This document shows positions 8,164 to 15,951 of a stretch of 64,000 nucleotides of DNA, piece after piece. The notes beneath the pieces were generated by a model that saw only the letters and a program-made list of their open reading frames with translations, made no database searches and was not told the DNA's origin. The stretch's first letter is position 1. Every line of letters begins with the position of its first letter. The DNA comes from Deltaproteobacteria bacterium (GTDB lineage Bacteria > Myxococcota_A > UBA796 > GCA-2862545): contig SBGP01000009.1 in NCBI GenBank assembly GCA_006226595.1, positions 91,483-155,482 of the forward strand, given 5' to 3'. The position numbers and the translations under genes were made by a program.

Positions 8164-9743
8164 GGGGCGGCCTCGAACACGAGCTCGACGCTCGCCTCGC
8201 CCTTCTCGGGCACGGTGACCTGGGCCTCGCGCTTGCCGAACACCTCGTGCCACGCCTCGACCGTGTAGGTGCCGGGGGGCAGGTTGGGCAGCGTGAAGCT
8301 CCCGTCGGCCGCCGAGATGGCCCACGCGTCGTGCGGCACCACGCCGATGTAGCTCTGCATCCACGGGTGCACGTCGCAGCGCGCGTTCACCGCGACCTCG
8401 GGCACGCGGAAGGTGCGGTCCTCGCGCTGGTCCTTGGCGGGCATGTTCAGGTTGAACGACGGGTTGAGCTCGGAGATGGTGCGCACGTTGTGGAAGGTGT
8501 CGTCGCTGTTGACGAAGGTCACCGTCTGGCCCACGCGGGCGCCGTGGAAGCGCTCGGTGTACACGCAGCCGCGCTGATCGACCTCGACCTTGGCCTCGGG
8601 CACGGGTCCCGGGTCGTAGCCCTCGAGCCCCGACTTCACCCACACGAAGGCGTTGGCGAGCTTGCCGTCGGCGACGAGCACGCTGTTGCCGTACACGGGA
8701 CCCGTCTGCAGCGCGGCGCACGCGCCGTACATCTGCAGCGGCTCGGGCGCCGGGACTTCCCCTGTAAACGCGACCTGACCGACGATGCGTCCCGCGGTGG
8801 CGGGGTCGATCGGTGCGAGGCCCTCGACCGGTGCGGGCGTCTCGATCGGAGCCTCGGACTTCGGCATCGACAGGAAGATCAGCGACGAGAAGCTCGCGAG
8901 GGCGACCGCGTGGACGACGGGGTGTGCCTTGAGGCCGTCGTAGATGTACTGCCGCACCGCGACGCCGAGCGCGATGAACAGCGCGAGGATCAGCGGCTTG
9001 AGCTCGTGCCCGTACAGCGCCGGGTAGTGGTTGCTGATCATCAGGAAGATGATCGGGAAGTGCATGTAGCCGTTGTGGAAGCTGCGCTGGTGCGCGACCG
9101 CTCCCCACGACGGGTCGGGCTCCTTGCCCTCCATGAGCGCCGCGATCGAGCGCCGGCTGTTCGGGAGGATGCGCATCCACACGTTCGCGGTCATCAGCGT
9201 GCCCATGAGCGCGCCCACGTGCAGGAACGCGGCACGTCCCGAGAGCACCTCGGGCAGCCCGATGCACGCGGCGAGGAACATGAGGATGGTGCCGGCCAGC
9301 GCGACCGTGCCGCCGATCTTCGCCCACAGCAGGTCGTAGACGGTCCAGCCGACGAGCAGCGTCGCGAGGCTGATGCCGATGCTCGCGCCCGCGCCGAGGC
9401 CCGCCGCCGGGTGCGTGAGCATCATGCCGCCGCCCATGTAGAACGTCGCGACGAGCAGCAGGAAGCCGGTGACCCAGGTGCCGAGCGACTCGTACTTGAA
9501 CCACTTGAGCGTGCCCGTGATCACGGTCGGCAGGACGCGGGTCTTCTGCAGGCGGAAGAAGCCGCCGCCGTGGACCATCCACATCTCGCCGTTCACGTCG
9601 GGCGACACGTCGTCGACCTCGGGCGGCTTCAGGTTGTGCTCCAGCTCGTGGAACATGAACGCGTGACCAATCCACGCAATCGCGAAGGTCACGTGCAGCC
9701 AGCGAAAGGCCAGTCCGGCCCACTCGGTCAGGAACTCGATCAT
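8160..9743 (-). CDS. puuD: PuuD-type urate hydroxylase with C-terminal cupredoxin-like domain
   Basis: A 527-aa membrane protein predicted to oxidise urate to 5-hydroxyisourate and pass the electrons to a respiratory chain. Residues 1-295 form a multi-helix domain of the PuuD/Urate_ox_N kind (conserved AIAWIGHAFMFHELE, MVHGGGFF and SFHNGYMHFP segments). In the known PuuD proteins the C-terminus is a cytochrome c with CXXCH. Here no CXXCH exists anywhere. Instead, residues about 315-527 resemble the plastocyanin-like 'methylamine utilisation' domain: FHNV (His418) and CDVHPWM (Cys456, His459, Met462) could be type 1 copper ligands, followed by a carboxypeptidase-regulatory-like sandwich. A linker of Pro/Ala joins the halves. 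Gene is first of an operon with allantoinase. Urate role is strong from context; copper binding is inferred. Confidence 0.87.
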   Translation of the reverse strand: MIEFLTEWAGLAFRWLHVTFAIAWIGHAFMFHELEHNLKPPEVDDVSPDVNGEMWMVHGGGFFRLQKTRVLPTVITGTLKWFKYESLGTWVTGFLLLVATFYMGGGMMLTHPAAGLGAGASIGISLATLLVGWTVYDLLWAKIGGTVALAGTILMFLAACIGLPEVLSGRAAFLHVGALMGTLMTANVWMRILPNSRRSIAALMEGKEPDPSWGAVAHQRSFHNGYMHFPIIFLMISNHYPALYGHELKPLILALFIALGVAVRQYIYDGLKAHPVVHAVALASFSSLIFLSMPKSEAPIETPAPVEGLAPIDPATAGRIVGQVAFTGEVPAPEPLQMYGACAALQTGPVYGNSVLVADGKLANAFVWVKSGLEGYDPGPVPEAKVEVDQRGCVYTERFHGARVGQTVTFVNSDDTFHNVRTISELNPSFNLNMPAKDQREDRTFRVPEVAVNARCDVHPWMQSYIGVVPHDAWAISAADGSFTLPNLPPGTYTVEAWHEVFGKREAQVTVPEKGEASVELVFEAAP

Positions 9744-9852
9744 CTGCGCAGGCTACTGCTCCGCGCACAGCCCGGCAAGCGGCTCGGACACCTCCTCGTC
9801 ACATTCGTCCACGACGCCGCGCGGTGTGCACCCGCTCGCGCTAGCGAAGAGC

Positions 9853-11409
9853 ATGTCCTTCGCCGATCGCCTCGCCGCCGCCAACCCGGACCCCAGCGGA
9901 CGTCGCTGGGTATACGTGCCCTACGACCAGCTCACCGACGCGGTGGGTCCACTCGCCGGCGAACCGAGCGGACTCGGCATCGTGCTCGTCGAGAGCCGAC
10001 ACAAGGCAGGACGGCGCCCGTACCACCAGCAGAAGCTCGCGCTGGTGCTCACCAACCTGAGGCACTTCGCGCTCGAGCAGGCCGCGCGCGGTGTCGCCGT
10101 CGACTACCGCTTCTCGTCGCGCCCCTACGCAGAGGTCCTGCGCGAGGTCGCGGCCGAGCGCGGTCCGCTGGCGATGATGGAAGCGGCCGAGCGCGAGCTG
10201 CGCCTGGAGCTCGCTCCGCTCGTCGACGACGGCCTGATCGAGGTGCTTGACCACGCGGGCTGGCTCACGACCGACGCGGACTTCGCCGCCACCGGCGGTC
10301 CGCCGTGGCGCATGGACGCGTTCTACCGAGGCGTGCGCCAGCGCACCGGCCTGCTCATGGTCGATGGCAAGCCCGAGGGCGGGCGCTACAGCCACGATGG
10401 CGACAACCGCGAGCCGTGGTCCGGCCTGCCCTGGCCTCCCGAGCCACCGCGCTTCCCGCCCGACGCCATCACCGAGGAGGTGTGCGACCTCGTGCGCACG
10501 CACTTCGCGGACCACCCGGGAACGCTCGTCCCCGACGCGCTGCCCGCCACCCCCGAGGATGCCGAGAAGCTGTGGGCCTGGGCCCTCGGCGAGTGCATGA
10601 CGCACTTCGGCACCTACGAGGACGCGATGAGCACCCGCTCCCGCGGCCTGTTCCACACCCGCATCGCGCCGCTGCTCAACCTGCACCGGCTGCTGCCGTC
10701 GCGGGTGGTCGCCGACGTCGCCGCCAGCGAGGCACCGCTGAACAGCCGAGAGGGCTTCATCCGCCAGGTCCTCGGCTGGCGCGAGTTCGTGCGCCACGTG
10801 CACCGCGCGACGCAGGGGCTCACCGAGCTCGACGGCAAGCCGCTCTCCGATCCGCTCCACCGGGACCAGCCGCTGCCACCCGCGTTCTGGGAGGACTCTC
10901 CCTCCGGCCTGGCGTGTCTCGACGACGCCGTCTCCGCGGTGTGGGACGAGGGCTGGACCCACCACATCCAGCGCCTGATGGTGCTCGCGAACCTCGCGAC
11001 CCTGCTCGACGTGCGCCCGCAGGAAGTCTCGGACTGGTTCTGGGTCGGCTTCGTCGACGCCTACGACTGGGTGGTCGAGCCCAACGTGCTCGCCATGGGC
11101 ACCTTCGGGGTCGGCGACCTGATGACGACCAAGCCCTACGTGAGCGGCGCGAACTACCTCGCGAAGATGGGTGATGCGTGCGAGAGCTGCGCCTTCCACC
11201 CGAAGAAGACCTGCCCGATCACGCCGATGTACTGGGCATTTCTCGCTCGGCACCGCGACGCGTTCTCCGAGGTCGACCGCATGAACCTCGTCATGGGCTC
11301 ACTCCGGCGACGCAGCGACGCGCGCAGGCAAGAGGACGCCGAGATCTTCGCGTGGGTCCGCGACACCCTCGCGCGCGGTGAGCGTTTGCAGCCACGCCGA
11401 AATCGCTGA
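9853..11409 (+). CDS. phrB: Iron-sulfur prokaryotic (6-4) photolyase / FeS-BCP cryptochrome
   Basis: A 518-aa photolyase/cryptochrome-family flavoprotein of the FeS-BCP group typified by Agrobacterium PhrB, which repairs (6-4) photoproducts with light. Seen in sequence: the group-specific segment WRMDAFYRGVRQRTGLLM, GFIRQVLGWREFVR, HHIQRLMVLANLA, and four Cys in the positions that hold the 4Fe-4S cluster (LACLDD, CESC, KTCP). Length agrees with the family (about 500 aa). The ATG at 9853 (MSFADR) is preferred; a GTG at 9826 would add 9 residues. The gene is divergent from puuD with about 110 bp between. It may act on DNA repair or as a light sensor; the Cys set makes the subfamily call firm. 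Confidence 0.9.
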   Translation: MSFADRLAAANPDPSGRRWVYVPYDQLTDAVGPLAGEPSGLGIVLVESRHKAGRRPYHQQKLALVLTNLRHFALEQAARGVAVDYRFSSRPYAEVLREVAAERGPLAMMEAAERELRLELAPLVDDGLIEVLDHAGWLTTDADFAATGGPPWRMDAFYRGVRQRTGLLMVDGKPEGGRYSHDGDNREPWSGLPWPPEPPRFPPDAITEEVCDLVRTHFADHPGTLVPDALPATPEDAEKLWAWALGECMTHFGTYEDAMSTRSRGLFHTRIAPLLNLHRLLPSRVVADVAASEAPLNSREGFIRQVLGWREFVRHVHRATQGLTELDGKPLSDPLHRDQPLPPAFWEDSPSGLACLDDAVSAVWDEGWTHHIQRLMVLANLATLLDVRPQEVSDWFWVGFVDAYDWVVEPNVLAMGTFGVGDLMTTKPYVSGANYLAKMGDACESCAFHPKKTCPITPMYWAFLARHRDAFSEVDRMNLVMGSLRRRSDARRQEDAEIFAWVRDTLARGERLQPRRNR

Positions 11410-11569
11410 TTCGGCAAAAACTTCTCGATGGGCGGCGTCTGCCATTCTGGCGCTCCTCTCGAAGTTCCGCTGGCCGCGGCCCGCCGAAAACGCGGTTGCA
11501 TCCCCATGACGCACGAAACGCGTGCGCAGCTTTGCTATTGCCCCGCACGCTGCAACAAGGGGAGCTGCC

Positions 11570-12817
11570 ATGCGCACCAGTGAGGACTGGCACCGCCGGG
11601 ATCTGAGTCACTTTCGCCGGACCACGGGGGCGGACCTGTTCGACGTCCACGAACACTTCGCCGACTGGCTGAGCACCGCGCGACCGGGCGGGTACCACCT
11701 GTACGAGGCGGCGGCCCACAGCGCGCCGTCGACGTCGATCCGCATGTCCGCCCACGGTGACGCGCTGATCAACCTCGCGTCGTACAACTACCTCGGCCTC
11801 TCGGTACGCCCGGAGGTCCGCGCCGCCGCGGCCCGCGCCCTCGAGACCTACGGACTCGGCGCCGCCGGCTCCCCTCACCTCTCCGGCCTGCTCGCAGTCC
11901 ACGAGGAGCTCGCCGAGGCCATCGCTGCGTTCAAGGCCGTCGAGTCGGTCCTGCTGTTCCCCACCGGCTACAGCGCCAACGTCGGCACGATCTCGGCGCT
12001 GGTCGGCCCTGGCGACGTCGTGATCACCGACATCCTCGCGCATGCGTCCATCCTCGACGGCTGCGCGATGAGCGGCGCGACCACGCGGCTGTTCCGCCAC
12101 AACGACTGCGAGAGCCTCGAGAAGAAGCTCGCGGGTACCACCGGCCGCGTGCTCGTCGTCGTCGAGGGCGTGTACTCCATGGACGGCGACGTGGCGCCAC
12201 TTGACGACATCGCGGCCCTGTGCCGACGCTACGGCGCGCGCCTCATGGTCGACGAGGCGCACTCCGCCTTCGTCTTCGGCGAGCACGGACGCGGCGTGGT
12301 CGAGCACTTCGGCGTCGAGGACCAGGTGGACATCCACCTCGGCACCCTGTCGAAGAGCCTCGGCGGCATGGGCGGCTACGTCGGCGGTACCCGCCAGCTC
12401 ATCGACTACCTGCGGCCCTACTCCCGCTCGCAGGTGTTCTCGTGTGCGCTGGCCCCCGCGGTCGTCGGCGGCCTCGTCGAGGCCGTGCGCATCGCCCGCG
12501 ACGAGCCGCAGCTGCGGGCCAAGCTGTGGGCGAACGTGCACACGATGCGCGAGGCGCTGGTCAGCCGCGGGGTCGACGTCGGCGACTCCGCATCGCAAGT
12601 CATCCCGATCATGGTCCGCGACGACGTCGGCATCTTCCCGATCACCGAGGAGCTGATGGCCGAAGGCGTGTTCCTCAACCCGGTCCGCTACCCCGCGGTC
12701 AAGCGCAACCAGAGCCGCTTCCGGGTCTCGGTCTCCGCCGCCCATCACCCCGACGAGCTCGTGCGCTCCGCCGAGATCATCGCCACCGTGCTCGCCCGCC
12801 ACGGAGTGATCGCATGA
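11570..12817 (+). CDS. Alpha-oxoamine synthase (KBL/AONS/SPT-family PLP enzyme)
   Basis: A 415-aa fold-type I PLP enzyme that condenses an amino acid with an acyl thioester and releases CO2, giving an alpha-amino ketone. Visible residues: His158 (ring-stacking, LAHAS), Asp228 and His231 (MVDEAHSAF), and Schiff-base Lys262 in GTLSKSLGG. An extra N-terminal stretch of about 60 residues precedes the fold, as in serine palmitoyltransferase-like proteins. Start ATG 11570 follows AAGGGGAG at about 6 bp; an upstream GTG at 11522 lacks this support. The gene overlaps the next by ATGA, heading a three-gene operon with an ADC-like protein and a sulfotransferase. No biotin or heme genes are nearby, so a sphingoid-like or specialised product is more likely than AONS or ALAS; the substrate cannot be told from sequence alone. 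Confidence 0.87.
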   Translation: MRTSEDWHRRDLSHFRRTTGADLFDVHEHFADWLSTARPGGYHLYEAAAHSAPSTSIRMSAHGDALINLASYNYLGLSVRPEVRAAAARALETYGLGAAGSPHLSGLLAVHEELAEAIAAFKAVESVLLFPTGYSANVGTISALVGPGDVVITDILAHASILDGCAMSGATTRLFRHNDCESLEKKLAGTTGRVLVVVEGVYSMDGDVAPLDDIAALCRRYGARLMVDEAHSAFVFGEHGRGVVEHFGVEDQVDIHLGTLSKSLGGMGGYVGGTRQLIDYLRPYSRSQVFSCALAPAVVGGLVEAVRIARDEPQLRAKLWANVHTMREALVSRGVDVGDSASQVIPIMVRDDVGIFPITEELMAEGVFLNPVRYPAVKRNQSRFRVSVSAAHHPDELVRSAEIIATVLARHGVIA

Positions 12818-13482
12818 CCCGCTACGGCTTCGATCGGGCCCTCTCGGCCCTGTTCCTCGCGGACTACGACGGCCTGCGCGCCCAGCTGCCCGACGGCTTG
12901 TGGCCACTCGAGGCGCAGACCGGCTTCGGCATCGTCGCGGTCACCGCCTTCGACTTCGTCGACAGCGAGGTCGGCGCGTACGGCGAGCTCGTGTTCTCGG
13001 TGCTCGTGCCGCCCTTCGCCCCTCCCGGCGAGGCGCTCCCGGACGCCGCGTACTTTCCGTTCTTCCTCGCGACGACCACCGAGGCTTCGCGCACCCACGC
13101 CGCCGAGCGCTGGCTGCTCCCCGCCCACGCCTCGTGCCTGGACATCGCGTTCGACGGCGACGAGAGCCGGCGCTTCGTCACCGTGAGCGACGGCGACGCC
13201 CCGGTGCTGCGCCTGCAGGTCGGCGAGATCGACGCGGTGGCCGGCACCCGCCGCTACCAGTGCTTCTCCAGCGACGGTGAGGCGCTGCACCGCGTGTTCA
13301 TCGACATCGAGGGCGCCCTCGACGAGCACGAGGAGGAGCGCGGCCACCTGGAGCTCGCCCGCCATCCGATCGCCGCGCTGCTCGGCGACGTGATCGAAGA
13401 CGAGCTGCCCTTCCGCGAGCAGTCCATGGCCCGTGGCGAACAGCGCTTCGGCGAGCTCCTCGCCCACGGAGGTCGCGCATGA
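12814..13482 (+). CDS. ADC-like (acetoacetate-decarboxylase-fold) protein lacking lysine
   Basis: A 222-aa cytoplasmic protein. The layout (YxxLRAQLPDGLWPLEA, then FDFVDSEVGAYGELVFSVLVPP) resembles the acetoacetate decarboxylase superfamily, where the 'pattern of GxYxE' strand precedes a substrate tunnel. The true decarboxylase uses a Schiff-base Lys; this protein contains no lysine at all, so it cannot use that chemistry. It may be a binding, dehydratase/aldolase-like or structural member. The ATG overlaps the stop of the oxoamine synthase (ATGA) and its own stop overlaps the sulfotransferase start the same way. Family assignment is moderate, function unknown. Confidence 0.8.
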   Translation: MTRYGFDRALSALFLADYDGLRAQLPDGLWPLEAQTGFGIVAVTAFDFVDSEVGAYGELVFSVLVPPFAPPGEALPDAAYFPFFLATTTEASRTHAAERWLLPAHASCLDIAFDGDESRRFVTVSDGDAPVLRLQVGEIDAVAGTRRYQCFSSDGEALHRVFIDIEGALDEHEEERGHLELARHPIAALLGDVIEDELPFREQSMARGEQRFGELLAHGGRA

Positions 13483-14717
13483 TCGGCTTCGACGTCCAGC
13501 CGCTTCCCCTGTTCCTGCGCGTGCCGAACGCGGTCACCGCGGGGCTCGGCATCGGCGCCCCCACCCTGACCCCCGAGCAGCTCACCGCCGCCGCCGCGAA
13601 GAAGGCGGGTCTGCCCGCGCGCTTCGAGGCCCACGTGGGCGACGCGCTCGAGCAGCTGTGCCGCTCGTATGCGGACGAGGCGCGGCTGCACTGGTTCGGG
13701 CGCATGAACGTGTGGAACCTCCTGGTCACCGGCCTCGCGCAGCTGTTGCTCGTCGACCAGGCCTTCCGAGACGACCCGACCCTGCACGATCAGCCGCTGA
13801 ACGCGCCGCTCGTCGTCACCGGGCTGCCGCGCTCGGGCACGACCTTCCTCCACCGGTTGCTCTCGGCGCCCGATGTGGCCCGCGGCGTCGCCCTGTACGA
13901 GCACGTGCACCCGGTCGTTCGCGGTCGTCGCGACCTTCGCCGACTCGACGTGCACGCGATGTTCGAGCCGTGGAAGCGCGCGAGCCGTGTGTACGGCCTG
14001 GACGCGATTCACTTCGTGCGGCCGGACATGCCCGACGAGTGCAACTTCGGCATGCGCCTCGCCGGCCGGTCGATGATCTACTGGGCCACCGCGCCGACCT
14101 ATGCGTACCTGGACTGGCTGCTCGAGCACGACCTGCGCGAGAGCTACCAGCTGTACCGACGCGTGCTGCAGCTCCACCAGCGCCGGCACCCCGAGCAGCG
14201 GCTGACCCTGAAGTGCCCGCATCACCTGGCGTGGCTGCCGGCGCTCGTCGAGGCCCTGCCCGAGGCCCACGTCGTGCAGACCCACCGGGACCCGCTCCAG
14301 ACGGTGCCCAGCGAGGCCAAGCTCATCCTCTCGCTCCAGGGGCTCGCGACCCACGAGCTCGACTGGCAGCGCACGGTCGACGCGAACAGCATGAAGGCGA
14401 AGACCTTCGCCGATCGGGCCGTGGCCTTTGCGAGTGATCCCGAGGGCCGCCGCGTGCTCCACGTCGACTACAAGGCGCTGGTCAAGGACCCCGTCCGCCT
14501 CTCCGCGCAGATCCACGGCCACTTCGGACTCGCGTTCGCGGAAGAGGACCGCACCGCGACCGAGGCCTTCTTCGCCGAGAACCGCCAGCACAAGCACGGC
14601 AAGAACCGCTACTCGCTGGAGCAGTTCGGCCTGGACGCCGCCGAGCTCGAGCGCAGCTTCGCGAGCTACCGGGAGACCTTCCTCGAGCGCGAGCAACCGC
14701 TGTTCGCGGTGGCGTGA
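13479..14717 (+). CDS. Sulfotransferase family protein
   Basis: A 412-aa PAPS-dependent sulfotransferase. The 5'-phosphosulfate-binding loop is GLPRSGTTFLHR (PRSGTT at 117-122) and the 3'-phosphate segment is HRDPLQTVPSEA near residue 270. Residues 1-100 are a helical N-terminal extension common in bacterial and eukaryotic 'sulfotransferase_3'-type proteins. There is no signal peptide, so it acts in the cytoplasm or at the inner membrane face. It is the last gene of the coupled trio, with a 4-bp overlap upstream, and ends 1 bp from the convergent M23 peptidase gene. The likely acceptor is the product of the two upstream genes, that is, a hydroxylated or amino lipid; this is inference from gene order. 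Confidence 0.87.
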   Translation: MIGFDVQPLPLFLRVPNAVTAGLGIGAPTLTPEQLTAAAAKKAGLPARFEAHVGDALEQLCRSYADEARLHWFGRMNVWNLLVTGLAQLLLVDQAFRDDPTLHDQPLNAPLVVTGLPRSGTTFLHRLLSAPDVARGVALYEHVHPVVRGRRDLRRLDVHAMFEPWKRASRVYGLDAIHFVRPDMPDECNFGMRLAGRSMIYWATAPTYAYLDWLLEHDLRESYQLYRRVLQLHQRRHPEQRLTLKCPHHLAWLPALVEALPEAHVVQTHRDPLQTVPSEAKLILSLQGLATHELDWQRTVDANSMKAKTFADRAVAFASDPEGRRVLHVDYKALVKDPVRLSAQIHGHFGLAFAEEDRTATEAFFAENRQHKHGKNRYSLEQFGLDAAELERSFASYRETFLEREQPLFAVA

Positions 14718-14718
14718 G

Positions 14719-15951
14719 CTACTCGGTCGGCGGGGCTTCCTCGGTGGGGGCCTCGTCGGCCTCGGCCGAGCCGTCGAGCATGGGCACCCACTTCGCGACC
14801 TCTTCCTTGAACCCGGTGAGGTCCTTCTTCGCGATGGGCGTGGAGGACGGCAGCGGCTCCTTCATCGCGTCGACGTACCGGCCGTTCTTCCACATCTGGT
14901 AGTGCAGGTGCGGACCGGTGGACATGCCGGTGCTGCCGACGAGACCGATGATCTCGCCCTGCTTCACGGTGGAGCCGTTCTTCACCTTGATCTTCGACAG
15001 GTGCGAGTACGAGGTGTCGTACGGCCCCTCGTGGTCGATCTTCACGTAGTTGCCGTGCCCACCGTTGCGACCGGCGTAGGTGATCGTGCCGCTCGCCACC
15101 GCGCGGACCGGCGTGCCCGTGGGCGCTCCAAAGTCGGTGCCGTTGTGCGGACGCGCCTTCTTGAGCACGGGGTGGAAGCGCTTCGGGTTGAAGCCCGAGG
15201 TCACCCGCGAGAACTCCAGCGGCGAGCGCAGGAACGGACGGCGCATGCCGGTGCCGTCAGGGTGGAAGAAGGTCTCTTCCTCGCCGTGCACGTGACGGAC
15301 GGCGACGATCTCCTTGTCCCCGTTCACGAGCCGCACCGCGTGCAGCGCTCCCAGCTTGGACTTGCGACCCGGCGCAGAGAGCACCTCGGCGACGACGTCG
15401 AAGGTCGCTCCCGCCTTGAGCTCGGTGTTGAAGTCGAGCTCGTACTCGAAGACCTTGGCGAGACGCACGAGGTCGATGGGACGGAGGCCGGCCTCGAGGC
15501 CGTCGGCCCACAGGGAGGAGTCGAGCGTCATGTGGTAGCTGTCGACCGCCGTCTCGTACACGACCTCGTCGACCTTGGCGACCAGCCCGTCCGCGTCGCG
15601 CTCGACGTGCAGCGTGCGGTCCTCGTCGAGCACGTAGGACAGCCCGGTCGGCTCGGCGACGCCGTCGACGTACACCAGCGACAGTTCGCGGTCCGGGCGG
15701 ATGTTCGACAGGTCGTAGAACTCGAGGGCGGCCGAGCGCACGGCACTGGCCCCGAAGCCGGTGCCGGAGAGCACGCTGCCGAGCGTGGATCCACGGCCGA
15801 TGCGCACGGGAATCTGCACGCGGTCGGGCTCGAGCTGTGGAAGCGGCGCCTCGAGCTCCGGCGGCGGCGCGACCGGGTCCTCGGCGAGCCCGAGGTAGGT
15901 GGCGCCCGCAACGGCGAGGGCGGCGGTGACGCCGAGCGCGGCACGCTTCAC
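14719..15951 (-). CDS. M23 (LytM-type) peptidoglycan endopeptidase
   Basis: A 410-aa secreted or membrane-tethered zinc endopeptidase. An N-terminal hydrophobic segment (about residues 4-22) is followed by a Pro/Glu linker and a long N-terminal region with two OapA/opacity-like subdomains (RGSTLGSVLSGTGFG and related). The LytM domain carries the zinc motifs HNGTDFGAP and HLHY, both intact, so it should be active on peptide cross-links. The C-terminus is rich in Glu/Ala/Pro. Starts with GTG at 15949-15951 inside a GTGA overlap with the upstream kinase gene, which suggests joint translation and perhaps kinase control of cell-wall remodelling. A longer upstream frame is a shadow of the kinase. 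Confidence 0.9.
   Translation of the reverse strand: MKRAALGVTAALAVAGATYLGLAEDPVAPPPELEAPLPQLEPDRVQIPVRIGRGSTLGSVLSGTGFGASAVRSAALEFYDLSNIRPDRELSLVYVDGVAEPTGLSYVLDEDRTLHVERDADGLVAKVDEVVYETAVDSYHMTLDSSLWADGLEAGLRPIDLVRLAKVFEYELDFNTELKAGATFDVVAEVLSAPGRKSKLGALHAVRLVNGDKEIVAVRHVHGEEETFFHPDGTGMRRPFLRSPLEFSRVTSGFNPKRFHPVLKKARPHNGTDFGAPTGTPVRAVASGTITYAGRNGGHGNYVKIDHEGPYDTSYSHLSKIKVKNGSTVKQGEIIGLVGSTGMSTGPHLHYQMWKNGRYVDAMKEPLPSSTPIAKKDLTGFKEEVAKWVPMLDGSAEADEAPTEEAPPTE

Noticed and set aside
12814..13482. Calling this gene an acetoacetate decarboxylase
   Set aside because: The protein has no lysine, so it cannot form the Schiff base of that enzyme; only the fold resemblance is kept.
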